Source: Pardosa pseudoannulata
Taxonomy: Eukaryota; Arthropoda; Arachnida; Araneae; Lycosidae
Direction of reading: 5' to 3'
Length of the DNA: 64,000 bases
Assembly (NCBI GenBank): GCA_032207245.1
Contig: CM063498.1
Location: forward strand, 95,424,870-95,488,869
Position numbers and translations under genes: made by a program. Positions 1 through 12,609 of this stretch are shown piece by piece. The notes under the pieces were generated by a model, which saw only the letters and a program-made list of their open reading frames with translations, made no database searches and had not been told where the DNA came from. Position 1 is the stretch's first letter, and the number at the start of each line of letters is the position of its first letter.

Positions 1-1947
1 ATAACTTTTATCATTTTGTTTTACATTTGACACTATTTATATAATTATTTCATTTTGAATGTATTAAATCACTAATTTAAATTGTTCAAACAGACAGATA
101 ATTGTAAAACATTTAAGTTAAAAAAAATGGAATTTTCGATGCAAACTTGGACAAAATATCGTAGTTCAATCATTTATGATCTATCTGAATTTAACAAAAT
201 ATTTCCCTTCGAGAACGAAGTATGGACAATTTGTAATTGTCAAAAAAATTTCAATCTCGATTTCTTAATGTTCATCTCGATTAAACCGCTTTAATTTGGG
301 GTAAAAAGTTTCTGAAATTATAACTGTATGCATGAACAAAACTGTAAAACAAAATTAGATTGGTGAAATTAGGTATGTGGACTCCAAACGGTAAATCTGT
401 ATCAAGTTTTCTACAAGAAATACTATAGTGCATTTAATTGCCATAATACACGAGCGACTACATAATTCTGTGGGCAGGTTGAAGATTTTTCATATTTACA
501 AAACAAAACAAAAATAATGCCAAATGATATGTCGTTCAGTTTGTAATAGTTTCTGAAAGTTTATCAAATAATGACTATGGACTTCTCACATTATAACGAA
601 ACTTACCAGAGAGTACGAGGAAGTCCACATGCTAAAAACTAAACCAAAAGAATGATTTGCTATACAAGTCCATTAAAAAAAATTAAAATACCTATGATGA
701 AATTGAGGCCACGGGATACGAGGATAAATTGTACAAACCCAAAATTTGTTGTCTTTAAATTGCAAGAGATGCTCAAACGGCAACTTATTTTTATTCACTT
801 TTTATTTTGCAATAGGTACTCGTTGCATAACCAAACAAGATAATTACCTTCTCAAAAATTTACAACTCTAATTAATGTTACTATTTTCACCTTAGTCAAC
901 CCTTGTGTTCTAACGACACAGAAAATTGTTGCTAGTTTTAGAAGACACTTTGACTGCCAACTATACGCTTCTCCAGTACTTTTTAGACAAATTAGTTTTG
1001 TATTTAATTAAATCAAGTGAAGGCTTCATTTAGGAATTGCTTAAGTATGTTTCAGTGGAATAAAAACTTCAATTCAACGACTTTTATTGAAAGAGGAAAC
1101 ATGTTCATGCGTCTTCAAACTGGCTCACAATTTTAACACTAAATTTATGAAAAGTTATTTTGATTACTTGTTTTTTTTAACATAATGCATTCGTCTACAT
1201 TCGGAGAACATTTTTCTTTAAGCATAGAAACTAGTTAATATTTTTACATTTTTTAAATATTATCATAGAGTATTGCACTTAAAAAATTTATTCCTTGAGA
1301 AGTTTTTATAAAATTTCCAATAAATGAAGAAAATTTAGTAAAAATGCCTAATTTTACAATAAATTATTTCAATATTTTTTGATGCAACACATTTTTTATA
1401 CATTGGATTATTGAATCACCTAAAATCTTTGCTTAATTTACATTCGGTAAAAAATTTTGGTCCTTCAAAATCATACACATTGAATTTTTAACGAATTTTC
1501 ATTACTTTTATAACTATGAGTGTAACATCATTAAAATATCCAAATTTAAAGCTTTTAGGTCATTTACTAGTAAATACTATCAAAATCATTCATAATAATT
1601 TTCAACAAAATATTTTTATAACTTTTTGAGAAATCACATTTCAAGTTTCAACATTTTATTAAAAATACCTTTCTGAGAAAAACGCCTTTACAACGCATTT
1701 GCAGTTTATAAAAGCAACTTTAACTATTAGAAAATTAAAATACATGTATAATTTTTCCCCACACTTTCTTGCTTCAAAACTTTCTAATTGCCAAGTTGCT
1801 AATTATTAAAACTAGTAGAAAAATATTTAATCTTCATGAAAATTAAAAAAGTTTTGTCCAAAAAATGGTCTTGAAAAGGGTTTAAATTCACAACTTCCGG
1901 TTCCGAAGTCGCTACTTCCATTTTGTTTTGACAGCTGTAACATTTCT
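1..1947. other. AT-rich stretch without recognisable gene
   Basis: Both strands hold only short frames with AT-driven codons and no recognisable domain. I see no SINE, terminal inverted repeat or tandem array. It ends at the strong hairpin at 1948-2003. It is read as intergenic or intronic DNA. Confidence 0.6.
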
Positions 1948-2003
1948 TAAATCTGTTTTTGTTTTGTCTAAAATGCCGTAGAGACAAAACAAAAACAGAT
2001 TTA
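1948..2003. repeat. Perfect inverted repeat (22-bp arms, 12-bp loop)
   Basis: The left arm 1948-1969 and right arm 1982-2003 are exact reverse complements. The loop is AAAATGCCGTAG. The arms are built around CTGTTTTTGTTTTGTCT. It may be the core of a small foldback element, but no target duplication was found. Confidence 0.85.
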
Positions 2004-4154
2004 GAAGCCTAAAAGTTGAAATTTTACATTAGAGAAATAAAAAATATGAATTTTGGCAAAAAATGACATTTTCAACGTAGACGGACACCTTAAGGCGGCA
2101 GTGCATTGTGAGTGAACTAGATGCAGCCGAAAACTCGATATGAAATATTATGAGATGCTATATTATTATATCGACTGTACTTTCATGAATACAGGTAGTA
2201 TAGTAAAGCCAATAACCGGCATTTACTCCTTAACGATTGGCCTTAGATTATTCACTAGTAATTACAAAAATGTGTGAAACGAAAGAAACATTCATCTTAT
2301 GGTATTTTTAATTTTAAAAATTAAAATTTTCTAATATTAAAAAAACTAAATTTTAGTACGGCACTTATCATTATTTAGTTAAAAATTAGAACTCGCTCAA
2401 AGAAAAACATAATACAAAAAGTTCCACTTCTCTGTGATAAATATTGACAAGCAAATATTAAATTTACGAAAGCTTAAATATTTTTCTTCTACCTTGGGAA
2501 ATGTGTTAATAGATTGATTACAGTAATTCGAGGTGGAAATCATTTTCGAAAGTCTTTTATGGCAAAAAGAGGGTGGGTGTTATCAATCGCTTATTTTAAT
2601 GAAAAATTCCATATATATACGTGTATATTACGATGAATACATGTCCCCCACCTTTTATAATCAGCCTCCCTTTCATGCAGTAAAAAAGGACATTGTAAAA
2701 TGTTTTCAACACCAATTTACTGTAATCTATTGGCCGATCCACCAAGAAAGGAGAAAAATATTGAAATTTTCGCAGATTTTATATATAAATATCTTGGCCC
2801 ATTTCTGTTCCAGAAGTGGAACATTTTGTATTTCCGCCCTCAGGACAAGTTTAAATTTTTATTAAATATGATATTCCCTATCATTATTTTATGAATATTT
2901 CAAATATTCCAGGTGTATTTTGTAACTCTTATAACTCTTAAAACGTATGAGTTACGCTGTACTTTACAGAATAAAAATTAGAATTGGAGTTTCGAAGCAC
3001 ATAATTTTTATATTCTATGCCTGAAAAAACTATAATAACCTCTTTTACAGGAAAAATTGATATTTTTACAGTTAATCTTCCCTTTCTATTTATATTTTCT
3101 TTTAATGTTTAGTAAGAACTAAAGTTTAATCTGTGATCTAAAATATTTCTACATTTTGCATAAAAGAAATGAGCATGGAGCATTTTCTAGAGCTTATTTT
3201 CCAACATTAAATTCGAAATAAATGGCTACTAAACATTATGAAAACAGCACATTTCAGAGAGATTGTTAAAATTAAAATAATTGAAATAAAAATATTCATT
3301 TGAAACTCAATTTTTAAATTCAGTTTTGAATTTATCAACTATAAAGGATCTATCAACTATGAAGGATTATAAATTTTTGAATGTTTAGTTTTGCAAATAG
3401 AACAAAAAAAAAATCTCGTGTGACACCCCACATGACTTCATTAAACGTATAATATGCTTTCTTCTTTAAAAAAAAAACTTTGTATGAGTCATCAGAATTA
3501 TTTTGCACACTTTTTTCTGGATTCATTGTAGATTTTAAGATAATCATGTTGTCTGAGTAAGTCTATCATCTGGACAAGACCCCCAGCTCTAGTCTTCGTT
3601 GTATTGAGATTTTCCGTTATGCAGATATTTCGTTCTAAACCGAAATTTTTCGCAAGTACAATATTACTTTATTTTACTAGGAAGTAATATACAGTAAAAA
3701 ATGAGTTCTTTACAAATAATATTTTTATTTTTGATTTTCTAAATACGTACTATGAAAGTTTTGTTTCAATTACTTATGGAATGAATTGACGATATATTTG
3801 AGTTGGAATGTTGTAGATCTGTAGAGATAATGGTTATGAAGGCGACTTCTAACTTACAAGGGAACTCTCCTAGTGTTGAATGAAATCAAAAGAAAGTTCG
3901 AAAGAAATCGAAGTTTAAACGCCTATAAGTATACACCAGTTCCAAAATAATGAACGTTAAGTAAACGTAAAACAGAACATTAGAAAAAAAGATAATTATA
4001 TGACTATAATATTCAACTTCATGGCATCCATAGTTACAGAAACTCTGAAATTACTTTTCCTACTAAAGAAACGTTGCCACACAATTTTAAAGAAGAAATA
4101 TACATTTTCAAATAAGAACGGATGCAAAGAAAGAAAATAATAATAGTAACAGAA
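2004..4154. other. AT-rich stretch, nothing recognised
   Basis: Short frames occur here (for example the 110-codon frame at 2533-2865 plus), but their composition is that of AT-rich non-coding DNA and no motif is recognisable. No repeat family seen elsewhere in the window maps here. Confidence 0.5.
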
Positions 4155-4510
4155 GTCTAATATAGCCTCGACACTATTGCCAATTGTTCGCCACTTCCTG
4201 ATGGTGACCTTGGACGATGGTCTTCGAGTTGCATCCACAAGCTGGACCACTAAATGAACCGAGCGCGTAGATTCGTCCAGAGGGTCTACTGCACAGTTTA
4301 GTTACGCATCTGGCTGCCTTTGATCTTTGGAGAAAAACCGCTTCCGAAGCCATCCTCCGCCAAGGTCACTTTATCGTCTGCCATCGTCCACCTCGATAAG
4401 CCATACCCCTCCAGACGGTGGTAATGGCTTGCAATGTACATAGTGTGGAGGGGCTAAGCAGCTGTCATGTGAAGTCGCGTGATTCTCTACTCATTTCTAC
4501 CAAAGCATGA
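4155..4510. repeat. Unclassified dispersed repeat, copy 1
   Basis: This is colinear with 8183-8525. Shared blocks include GGTGACCTTG(G/A)ACGA, TTGCATCCACA, TCTTCCGCCAAGG-like sequence, TTTATCGTCT and GGTGGTAATGGCTTGCAATG. It is more GC-rich than its surroundings. No terminal inverted repeat or tRNA promoter boxes were seen. It may be an old transposon fragment or an unknown SINE/LINE tail. The family is unknown. Confidence 0.7.
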
Positions 4511-4687
4511 AAGAGTGAAATGATTGCGCAATCATGCCCGAGACCGAAAGCGTGCTATATAAATCATTTATATATTGAGATTTTTCGTAATATCGAGTGC
4601 TGATTGAAATCTATAATGGAGGTGTACAACTAGATGTTAGATCAGCCCTAAACACAAAATTTCAACATATTACCTTTAATTATTTTT

Positions 4688-4859
4688 GTTTTGGTTTGGA
4701 ACGCTGTCTACTTTTATGCAACACGAGGGCTAATGATACCGGGAAGAACTGTTTAAAGCAGATTCCGAACTGTTACGAGTATCCATGTCCCAGTGGGATT
4801 CGAACTCACGAACTCAGGTACCAAAGATCAGCGTCCTAACCATTCGCCAATCATTCGGC
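4688..4859 (-). mobile_element. tRNA-derived SINE, old copy
   Basis: This is a minus-strand copy of the window's main SINE family. The family has a tRNA-like head with A and B boxes (B box like GGTTCGAATCC), a body containing CGGCTTTAAGC and CTCATTAGCCCTCGTG, and a CCAAACC-repeat tail. The copy reads from the tail at about 4688 to the head at 4859. It has several substitutions and no clear target duplication. Confidence 0.85.
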
Positions 4860-6766
4860 TTACCGTTTTTGAATTATTTCACAGCGTCAATATACATTAT
4901 ATTGAAATTCTCAAGTTATATAGAGTAAATAGCCCAAGGAAAAGGGTAGATACACAACTAGACGTAATAAGTCCTAAATATAAAAGTTCGACCTTCTATT
5001 CTTCTTCGAATCGATTTTGAAGTACGCGACATATGTATGAACAGACACCAAGACGAAACTAGTCAAAACCAGTTCAAGAATGATCAAAATAAATATTTAA
5101 GCTTTCAAAGTAAGTTTCTTTGTACGTACATACAGATGTATCTCTGAAATTTGTGAAAAAAATTTTAGGCATAGTCAAAAGGAGTATTTCCTTTGAAATC
5201 TGAACACTAATTTTTTTCGTGGTTAAAGTATTTCCTTTACTTTGTACAAGGAAATAAAAAGTAAACAGTTATTATAAAAGTAAAAGCACTATTACTAAAT
5301 TGTACATAAAAACTTTATCGGAGTTACTCATTCTTTTAAAAGGTGGAATTTTATAATTTTTCTTTTTTACATACTATTCGCTGAAAAATTTTTACAATAA
5401 TAGAAGTGCGATAGACAATTCAAACAGAGAAAGAAATACATAAATAGAAGTGACAAACAGTAGAGTGGAAACTTTTTCTTAACGAGAAAAACTTTTTCAG
5501 TCGCTAATTTGACAGCTCAGTTTTCAGGGGCAATCTTGGCGGAGTGCCACGGCGACCAGTGGCGCGAAACAAATGAAAGTGGCGCCAAACTGTCGTCAGA
5601 ATCTGGCTGTAGTGTTCCCATCATCAGGGACTCGTTGAGATTTTTCCGACGTAAATGGAATAAAATAAAATAGAGGTCGAAAAAGAAAGCGCGATGACAT
5701 CCGGAAATCAGACGAAAGAATTGAATTAGCGCGCTATCGACAAAGCCGCTGAACATAAAATGGATCTTTGTTGTTTCGGTTGGGAATAAATGATCTTTAG
5801 CTTCTCAAAATATTTATTTTATAGTTTTGAAACGGAGGGGGTCTTTTTTTAAAAGCATGCAATTTCTTGTCAAACAGACATTAAGACTTGAATTATAATG
5901 TAATAGAATGGGAGTAGGAGATAAACAGAACAACAAACATTTAATTCAATTAGCTAAAAAGGTTCTAAATATATCATCGTATTTGAGCCACATAACGAAA
6001 TTAACCCACCACAAAAAAGAAGGCATCTTGTGTGGGAAACAAATTAAGTAATTAGAAAGAAGTACTTTTTCTTCTTTCCCTAGTAGCAAAGAGTTACATT
6101 AGATACAGTAGAAGAAAGAATTTGTAGATTTATCCGGTTATACCATGACATATCGTATTAGTTACTTTAAATACCATCAAAATGTTACAAAGAACACAAC
6201 TTCTTCGATATTTACATCATTAAACATTTATTTTAACATAGCCTCAAACAATTTAACAATTCCTTAGAAAATATTTGCAAACAATTTTAAGAATTATCAG
6301 TAGCCGACTATTTCTGGTATCATTTCGTAATACTTTAAAATTACTTAAGTATTGTAGATTTTAATGGAACTTTCATTAATGATCTTTAAAAAGTATAAGG
6401 ACAGCGAAAAATAACTGTTTCAAAATTTCGAAGTAGAGTTCTCATTTTTGATTAAGCACTATGGAACAAGAATCATGTCGGTTGAAAAAGGATTTTTTTT
6501 AAAACTTTTATGAAAAGAAAAATAGGATCCTAACAATCGTCACTGTCTTGGAGTAAGCACATCTGGAGCCATCTTTATTAGACGTGTGAGGCATTCTCTT
6601 TTAACTGTAGTAAGCAGGATCTAAAGTATTCTTTGATAAACTATATGTTAGTACTTGCTTTCTACGATTCTCACCTTAAAGTGATGGGTACTCTAACTTT
6701 CTACTGTAGTATAGAGCTTTTAATGTTTTGAAAAAATGTATAAGTAATATTTGTTTGTTTGCAAGA

Positions 6767-6794
6767 ATAGAATATTCCAGAAGAAATATTCTAT
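6767..6794. repeat. Short perfect hairpin
   Basis: ATAGAATATT (6767-6776) and its exact complement AATATTCTAT (6785-6794) are separated by 8 bases. Confidence 0.7.
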
Positions 6795-6893
6795 CGTAAA
6801 ATTATATAGTGTTAAGCTATCATACATCTAAATATATACCTTATTGATCGCATTACAGTTCATTTTAAGTACAGACAAGTTTTGTTAAGCCCA

Positions 6894-6922
6894 GCTGGCA
6901 GAACTATTCTAGTTCTGCCAGC
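6894..6922. repeat. Perfect 12-bp hairpin with 5-base loop
   Basis: GCTGGCAGAACT (6894-6905), loop ATTCT, AGTTCTGCCAGC (6911-6922). It is GC-richer than its surroundings, so chance is less likely than for AT hairpins. No element around it was recognised. Confidence 0.8.
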
Positions 6923-8182
6923 TTCTAATCTTGTATATCTGCTCTAACTTCAGTAGAATGTATAAGATTTTGGGGCAATATTTAAGGCATCTTAAGGTTA
7001 TATTTAGAATATTTTAATGAGGTTTGAGGTATTGAGGTCTATTTAAAAATATCCAAAGATTTCAAAAATGGAAATTTTGAAAAAATTTTTTATGATGTAT
7101 GTTCCCTTAAATCTAACCATTTTATAGGTACTCTAAGGTTTTCTTAATCTTGAACTATAAATTAGAGAATCACACAGGAAAAAAGAAAAAGGATAATGAT
7201 TTCATTTAGCTTGATAATTCAGAATCACTGTAGCAAGACAACTCTGTTAGTCTGTTTATGAAAATTACAAACAAGGAAATTTTTTCTAATTAAGGGGAAG
7301 AGTAACTCAATTTATAAAATCTTTTGACTCCAAAAACTTGTAGGAAAGTTCTTGCTCAACAAGTCCCAATTATAAAAAAACGAACCTAAAAAAAGTAAAG
7401 TAGACTTCAATAAAATGGACACCAAAAAATGAAATAAAATTCTTCTGTTCGTTTATAGAGCACATTCTTTTCTCCCTTAGAAGAGACATGTCTTGTTCAC
7501 ATTATTTTCTGTCTGTAGTAAATTGAAAGCTTCGAGGAGACTTCAGTTAAAAATAAAGAACTTTTTCAATAAAGGACAATTCTTTTTAACTGGTCGAAAG
7601 AAATACAGATTCTGACTTACAAATATGTATAAAAATAACAGGTTGCTCCTTTAGTTCTCTGTTAAAAATTATCGAGATTACACTTTCATGTTGTAAATGT
7701 TTCGATATTTTTTTCTTTGAATTCTTAAGTCAACTAAGTGTTAACAATTTTGTAAAAATATTTTTTTAGATATACAGTGGAAGTTAAATCAAAAATTTTA
7801 AGTTTAACCAGACAAATTTTTATTTAAAAATCACTCCACATTTAAGTTTAGGGCTTATGCTATTTTTATGAAAGGGTAAGAGGTTTTGAAATTCATTTAG
7901 TATGTATTTAGAATTCTCGGAGAAAGAAAGCTATTTTAAAATTAGGATTTTTTTGAATAACTGGAACAACTGAGGTATAAATTTATTCGAATTATCAGAT
8001 AACATACATTATAAAATGTTAGAATTTAGTGACTTTGAAATTGTTACCTTCAATCTTACCTTTAATTATAAACAAAATATTAAATTTAAGTTCAAATAAA
8101 CAATTTATTTTAAATCTGAACACAAATACCTTTGCTAAAGAATGCAATTTTTTTTGACAGAGTCGGATCTACGATTATAAAA

Positions 8183-8525
8183 ATCTATTGTAGCCTACAA
8201 ACTATGGTCAATTGTTCACCACTTTAGTACTGGTCCTTATGGTGACCTTGAACGACGGTTCAAGGGTTGCATCCACACACTGTGCCTATAAATGAGCAGG
8301 GAACGTGTATGTATCCATAGAATCTACTACGCAATTTTGTAGTGCATGCTGGTTGTCTTTGTACTTTGGAAAAAACCCACTTCGGATGAAATCTTCCGCC
8401 AAGGCCATTTTATCGTCTACAATCGCTGACCTCGTTAAGCCATAACCTCTCCAGATGGTGGTAATGGCTTGCAATGGACCACAGTGTGGATGAGCCTTAG
8501 GGCCTGAGTAAATGTGCGTTGCAAT
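8183..8525. repeat. Unclassified dispersed repeat, copy 2
   Basis: Direct-orientation homologue of 4155-4510, about 4 kb downstream and diverged by substitutions and small indels. The 87-codon minus frame at 8286-8549 lies mostly inside it, is not open in the other copy, and so is not supported as a gene. Confidence 0.7.
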
Positions 8526-9465
8526 GGCTGAAAGGTCTTGGAGAGCCATTTTTAATATCCGTCAAATTCATTAAATGGTTGGTAGATCTTTCAATTGAAG
8601 GCTTGGTGGGCGAGTGCAATGTCGAATGCTTTCCATCCTCTTAGTGTGTTGTTGACAGTGATTACAAATTTAATATTCAATAATAAATTTCTGGAAAATT
8701 TTTAAAAAATGTTTATTTTTAGTAACAGAGCATTTAGTAAGGGACGGTTGTCACAAAGTATTCTGGTTGAAAATGGATTCATCTTAGAAGTCACGACACG
8801 CTGTACCATCAATAAATTCGAAAATGAAATAAGTTTAAGGTTCTACGCACACTGTCAAATTCATGGACTGGTTGATTCTAGGAAGATAGATAAGTTAAAT
8901 TTTGTTTCATATAGAGTCTGAATGTCGTGTGCCTTATTTAAACGAAGGACGCATCTAAGTTCTAAGGCTAAATGTTTAAATCTTGTAAGCGTGCAGAAGT
9001 GCATGGAGAACGGATGCAAAAAAATTTCAATTTATTTCAGTGTTTACAGAATTGACGAATAAAATTTCTACCATAAAAGTATCATTTAGAATACAAAAAA
9101 TTAGGCATCCTTCTCTTATATCGGTTCGCTCTTATTTTCCCACTAAAAGCCACCTATACAATGTGCTCAATACGTTGCAAGTAACAGTATTTTCTAGAAT
9201 AGAGTTCTGTGAAGTTGTAAGTACATTACGGTAAGGGGTAGAAACAGATATCGTCGAAGAGGGTTATGACGAAAAATTAGTAGACGACACCTTCAAAAGT
9301 CATGGTAGGTGATTCTCATAAGCCTCTTTTGCACCAAGACAATAAGGGAGCTCCAAAAGCAGGAAATTTTAGGGTGAGGTGTAGTTCCAAAATTGTTTCC
9401 AATGATTCCATTGACCATGCAAATGCTTGAATGATGAAAATTTTCCACCAGTCTAGTAAACAGGA
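8526..9465. other. No recognisable gene
   Basis: Short frames only (8709-8921 and 9040-9234 plus; 9293-9520 minus). None contains a motif I recognise. The 9293-9465 part lies beside a Tc1-like relic and may belong to it. Confidence 0.4.
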
Positions 9466-9640
9466 AAATGTTGCACCGAAGCCATAAAACCTGGGCTGTG
9501 GAGCAATGTAAGAGATTCATTTGGTTGAAGTCATACTGTTTACAACTTCTGGCAGAGTTAACTTATGGTGAATGCCATATAAAACCTATGCACTATTCAG
9601 CCTTTCAAGTCTTCTGTGGAGAGAATAGCGCGCGATGGAT
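9466..9640 (+). pseudogene. Degenerate Tc1-like transposase fragment
   Basis: A plus-strand frame starting near 9468 reads HKTWAVEQCKRFIW at residues 6-19. This resembles the W-T-x-E-Q-W-K-x-V-I-W segment that precedes the first catalytic aspartate (W-S-D-E-S) of Tc1-type DDE transposases. In this copy the aspartate segment reads WLKSY, so the catalytic residue is lost. The weak match continues to about 9610. There is no complete transposase, and terminal inverted repeats were not located. The call rests on family memory of the motif, not a search. A chance match is possible. Confidence 0.4.
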
Positions 9641-9990
9641 ATCAATCTATATCTGTTACCAAATACACCGGTCCCATTCCTTGTAATTCGCTAAATTTTT
9701 AATCATAATTTAATCTTTTTGACACTAAGCAAGTGTGTTTAAGTTAAGTGTGTTAAGTTGTTTTCTATCAAATTTCAATCTGATAAATGTTAATATAAAT
9801 CACGGGAATTTAACTCTATTTTTAATCTTGGTTATTTGATCTCGTTTCATTTTTCATGTTTGAAGCCCATGTGAGAGCAGTTTAGTTAATTTAGAATTTT
9901 TTTTTTTTTAGTAATTTAGAAATAGTTTTTTTTGTATGCTCCGTGGTGTTTCTTCAGCATATTAATAATTGTAAAGTTTACTAAATCAAG
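9641..9990. other. AT-rich stretch, nothing recognised
   Basis: No repeat or coding signal seen. There is a T-rich run at about 9898-9910. Confidence 0.4.
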
Positions 9991-10092
9991 GAGTATAAAA
10001 GTTGACACTTTACGTTCAGCTTGTTGTTGAGTGATGATGCCTTTTGCTCGTCGTGTTTTTGCTTCGTCAATACAGTTTTTCCAATCAGGTAA
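9991..10092 (+). promoter_or_regulatory. Candidate TATA promoter and short first exon
   Basis: GTATAAAAG at about 9993 is followed roughly 25-30 bases later by TCAGCTTG, a plausible initiator. An ATG follows near 10034 and CAG|GTAAAT, a good 5' splice-site match, lies near 10089. The encoded start (MMPFARRVFASS) is not recognised. No acceptor or second exon could be assigned. All signals are short and expected by chance at some rate in AT-rich DNA. Confidence 0.22.
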
Positions 10093-10239
10093 ATTACATA
10101 ATTTAGTTAGTCACTTGCCAGAATGTTTAATTTTCAACTTAGTTCTGTATTATCGGCCAACTGTTTTGCGTGTTCCGTTTAACTGTTTTTTTTTTATTTA
10201 CGTTGTTTTGAGAAAGAAAAAAATAAACTGATGTTTTTA

Positions 10240-11545
10240 TATTTTTTTGTGTTACTTCTTTAAAGAAACTCAGTCTTCAGTTAGACCATGCTACTGTTCT
10301 AAACATCAGTGGAAACTTGCTGATCATTAAAGACCAAACAATATCATCATTTCTATATTTTGACAATATTTTGCAGGAAAAATGCAACAAGATTAATTTG
10401 GAAGCCATACAACCGTTTTATGCATCTTTTTAAAAGTGTACAGAATACCAACAGTTTTCTTACAACGAATTAGGTATGGTAATTTTTTTCCGTCATGTAT
10501 TTCAGTAAGGATACTCGGGAGGATAATACCATGTTTTCAATATTTAGCATTTAATTACAAATATTTACAAAAATTTGTAAAGCTTTATTGTGTCTATTAG
10601 AAAAGATATGGAACAGTATGTGCGTGTACATATTAAGGATACAGACGGGAGAAAAAAAGGTTTAAATTGCATTAAAGATAAAAGATAAATTATATATACT
10701 TTGTAATTATCGGTTTAAAGGAGAGTTACGCAACTAACAATAGGCACTTTAAAATTAAATGGTTTTTCACCTGAAGCATAATGAGCACTTATCTAAGAAG
10801 AATAAAAATAAGGATTACCGGCATCGAAATTGAACAACATACTGAAGTTCTTTTTAAAAATCATGGAAACAAGTTTTTTTTTCCTTCAAGACAGCTTAAA
10901 CACGGTAATGAAAAAACAAACAAACTTCAGCAGCATTTTTTAAGCTTTATTTACCCTATTTGACTTACAAACGATTAATAAAAATAATCATTAAAAACAA
11001 AGAAAGGAAACGGACAAGAAAATGGCAAAATCGAAATAAATCCTCTTGATTTTTTTTATTATAATCATCGATATTCTTTCACCGAATCGAAGATTTTTTT
11101 TTATCCCCTCAGCGATTAAAAGCAAAGGTAAAATTGAAAAATGGTTTTTTAATAAAAATGGAAGACTTTAAGAAAAGCTGAAAAAAGGAAATAGCAATGG
11201 GTTCTATATTTATACGTATGTTTATAAAAATGTAGCAACTTCTGCCACATTTCTTACATACTTAGATAACACAACTTTAGAGAAAATACATTACATAAAA
11301 GAATAACAAATGAGGCAAACATTTTCATTTCCATTTAAGTTTGATACAAAACAAAATTTTCAGAGCTTTAAGTTTCTAAAATCATTAATTTTTTAATGCA
11401 TTACTACATTATTTACGAAACATATTTAAAGCGTTTTAAGTCATAATTGAAGTTTTTTTTTTAGAATAAAGGGATTCAGTTTCATAAATGACGCCAAACA
11501 TTCCTGTATTTGTAACTACGATAGAAGCTTTGTTGTGTTTGATGT
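10240..11545. other. AT-rich stretch, nothing recognised
   Basis: Only short frames are present, with no shared repeat or terminal inverted repeat seen. Confidence 0.4.
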
Positions 11546-11548
11546 ATT

Positions 11549-11710
11549 TTTAAAATTTTATATGTTGATTATATTACGTATGAGTAACAAAAATAGTTTT
11601 AAAGCTTAAATGACTAGTTTTTTTTATATGTTTTAAATTTTATATGTTGATTATATTACGTATAAGTAATAAATATAGTTTTAAAACTTAAATGAATAGT
11701 TTTAAATGAC
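11549..11710. repeat. Tandem duplication, two units of about 82 bp
   Basis: TATATGTTGATTATATTACG starts at 11559 and again at 11641, giving a period of 82. The following bases (AGTAAYAAAWATAGTTTTAAA and the CTTAAATGAMTAGTTTT segment) are also repeated, with a few substitutions. Confidence 0.85.
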
Positions 11711-12609
11711 AAATTATATAAAAATGACATATTTAAATTATTATGAACTTATTATTTCTATCTGTAGAAAATTTAAACTAGTCTTTATTTGAAGTCAATG
11801 CGCATTAGACAATTTTTATTACATCTTTTAAATAAATTTTACAACTGTGAAATTTATTTGGTGATACGAAAATCAGTTTAATAAGTGCAGATATTATTTT
11901 AAACCAGCATCGTTAGAATTGGTACTTAAAAATAATAATTAACAACTAAGGCCATACTGAAATTACTCTTTTAAACTAGCAGACACCGTGGGATTAATTT
12001 ATCCATAGCTTTAGGCTCTGAAAAAATAAGATGTGCAATAATTCTAACCATAATTGCTTTCGCTAAATACTTTTAGATTTTTCTACGATGTACTTATAAG
12101 AAAATAAAATACAGCTGAAACAATCTCCAGACTCTACTATCGTATTTTTAAAGAATTAAAGGAATAAGAAAATATATAGATAAAAGAGTTTATGTAAAGG
12201 AAATAATGCATTTTTTAACCAAAAAGGTAAGAGCGCAGTTTAACCAGTTGCGTCATAAACGAGCGGATAAAATGATCGCAAAGCCATTTATTTTCATTTG
12301 AGAAATCAATGCGATTTGGTAATTTATTCGTTTGTGTATATACAGTCAAACCTGTCTATCTCGAAACCTGCTTATCTCCAAAACCTGTCTATGTCGAATT
12401 TTTTAAATTTCCCTACATTTTCAATAAGAATTTAACTTATTTTCCAGACCTATCTGAAATTAATTTTCCCCAAACCTGTCTATCTCGAATTTTCGTAAGA
12501 AACGCAACATTCCAGTTTACAACCTTATTGCGTTGACAGCAGCACAAGTTCCCATTTCTAGGAAATACATTTCTAGTTTTCATTCTCTGGGGGTTATTTG
12601 GTCAGAAGG

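Larger units (their letters stand above)
4860..8182. other. AT-rich stretch with a small GC-richer island at about 5510-5760
   Basis: Most of the stretch shows nothing. Between about 5510 and 5760 the base composition becomes richer in G and C and a 79-codon minus frame is open (5517-5756), but I recognise no domain in it. The island could be an old transposon piece or an unidentified exon. Two perfect hairpins (6767-6794, 6894-6922) lie further on. Confidence 0.45.

Noticed and set aside
2533..2865. 110-codon plus frame
   Set aside because: AT-driven composition, no recognisable domain, overlapped by another frame, no promoter or splice context.
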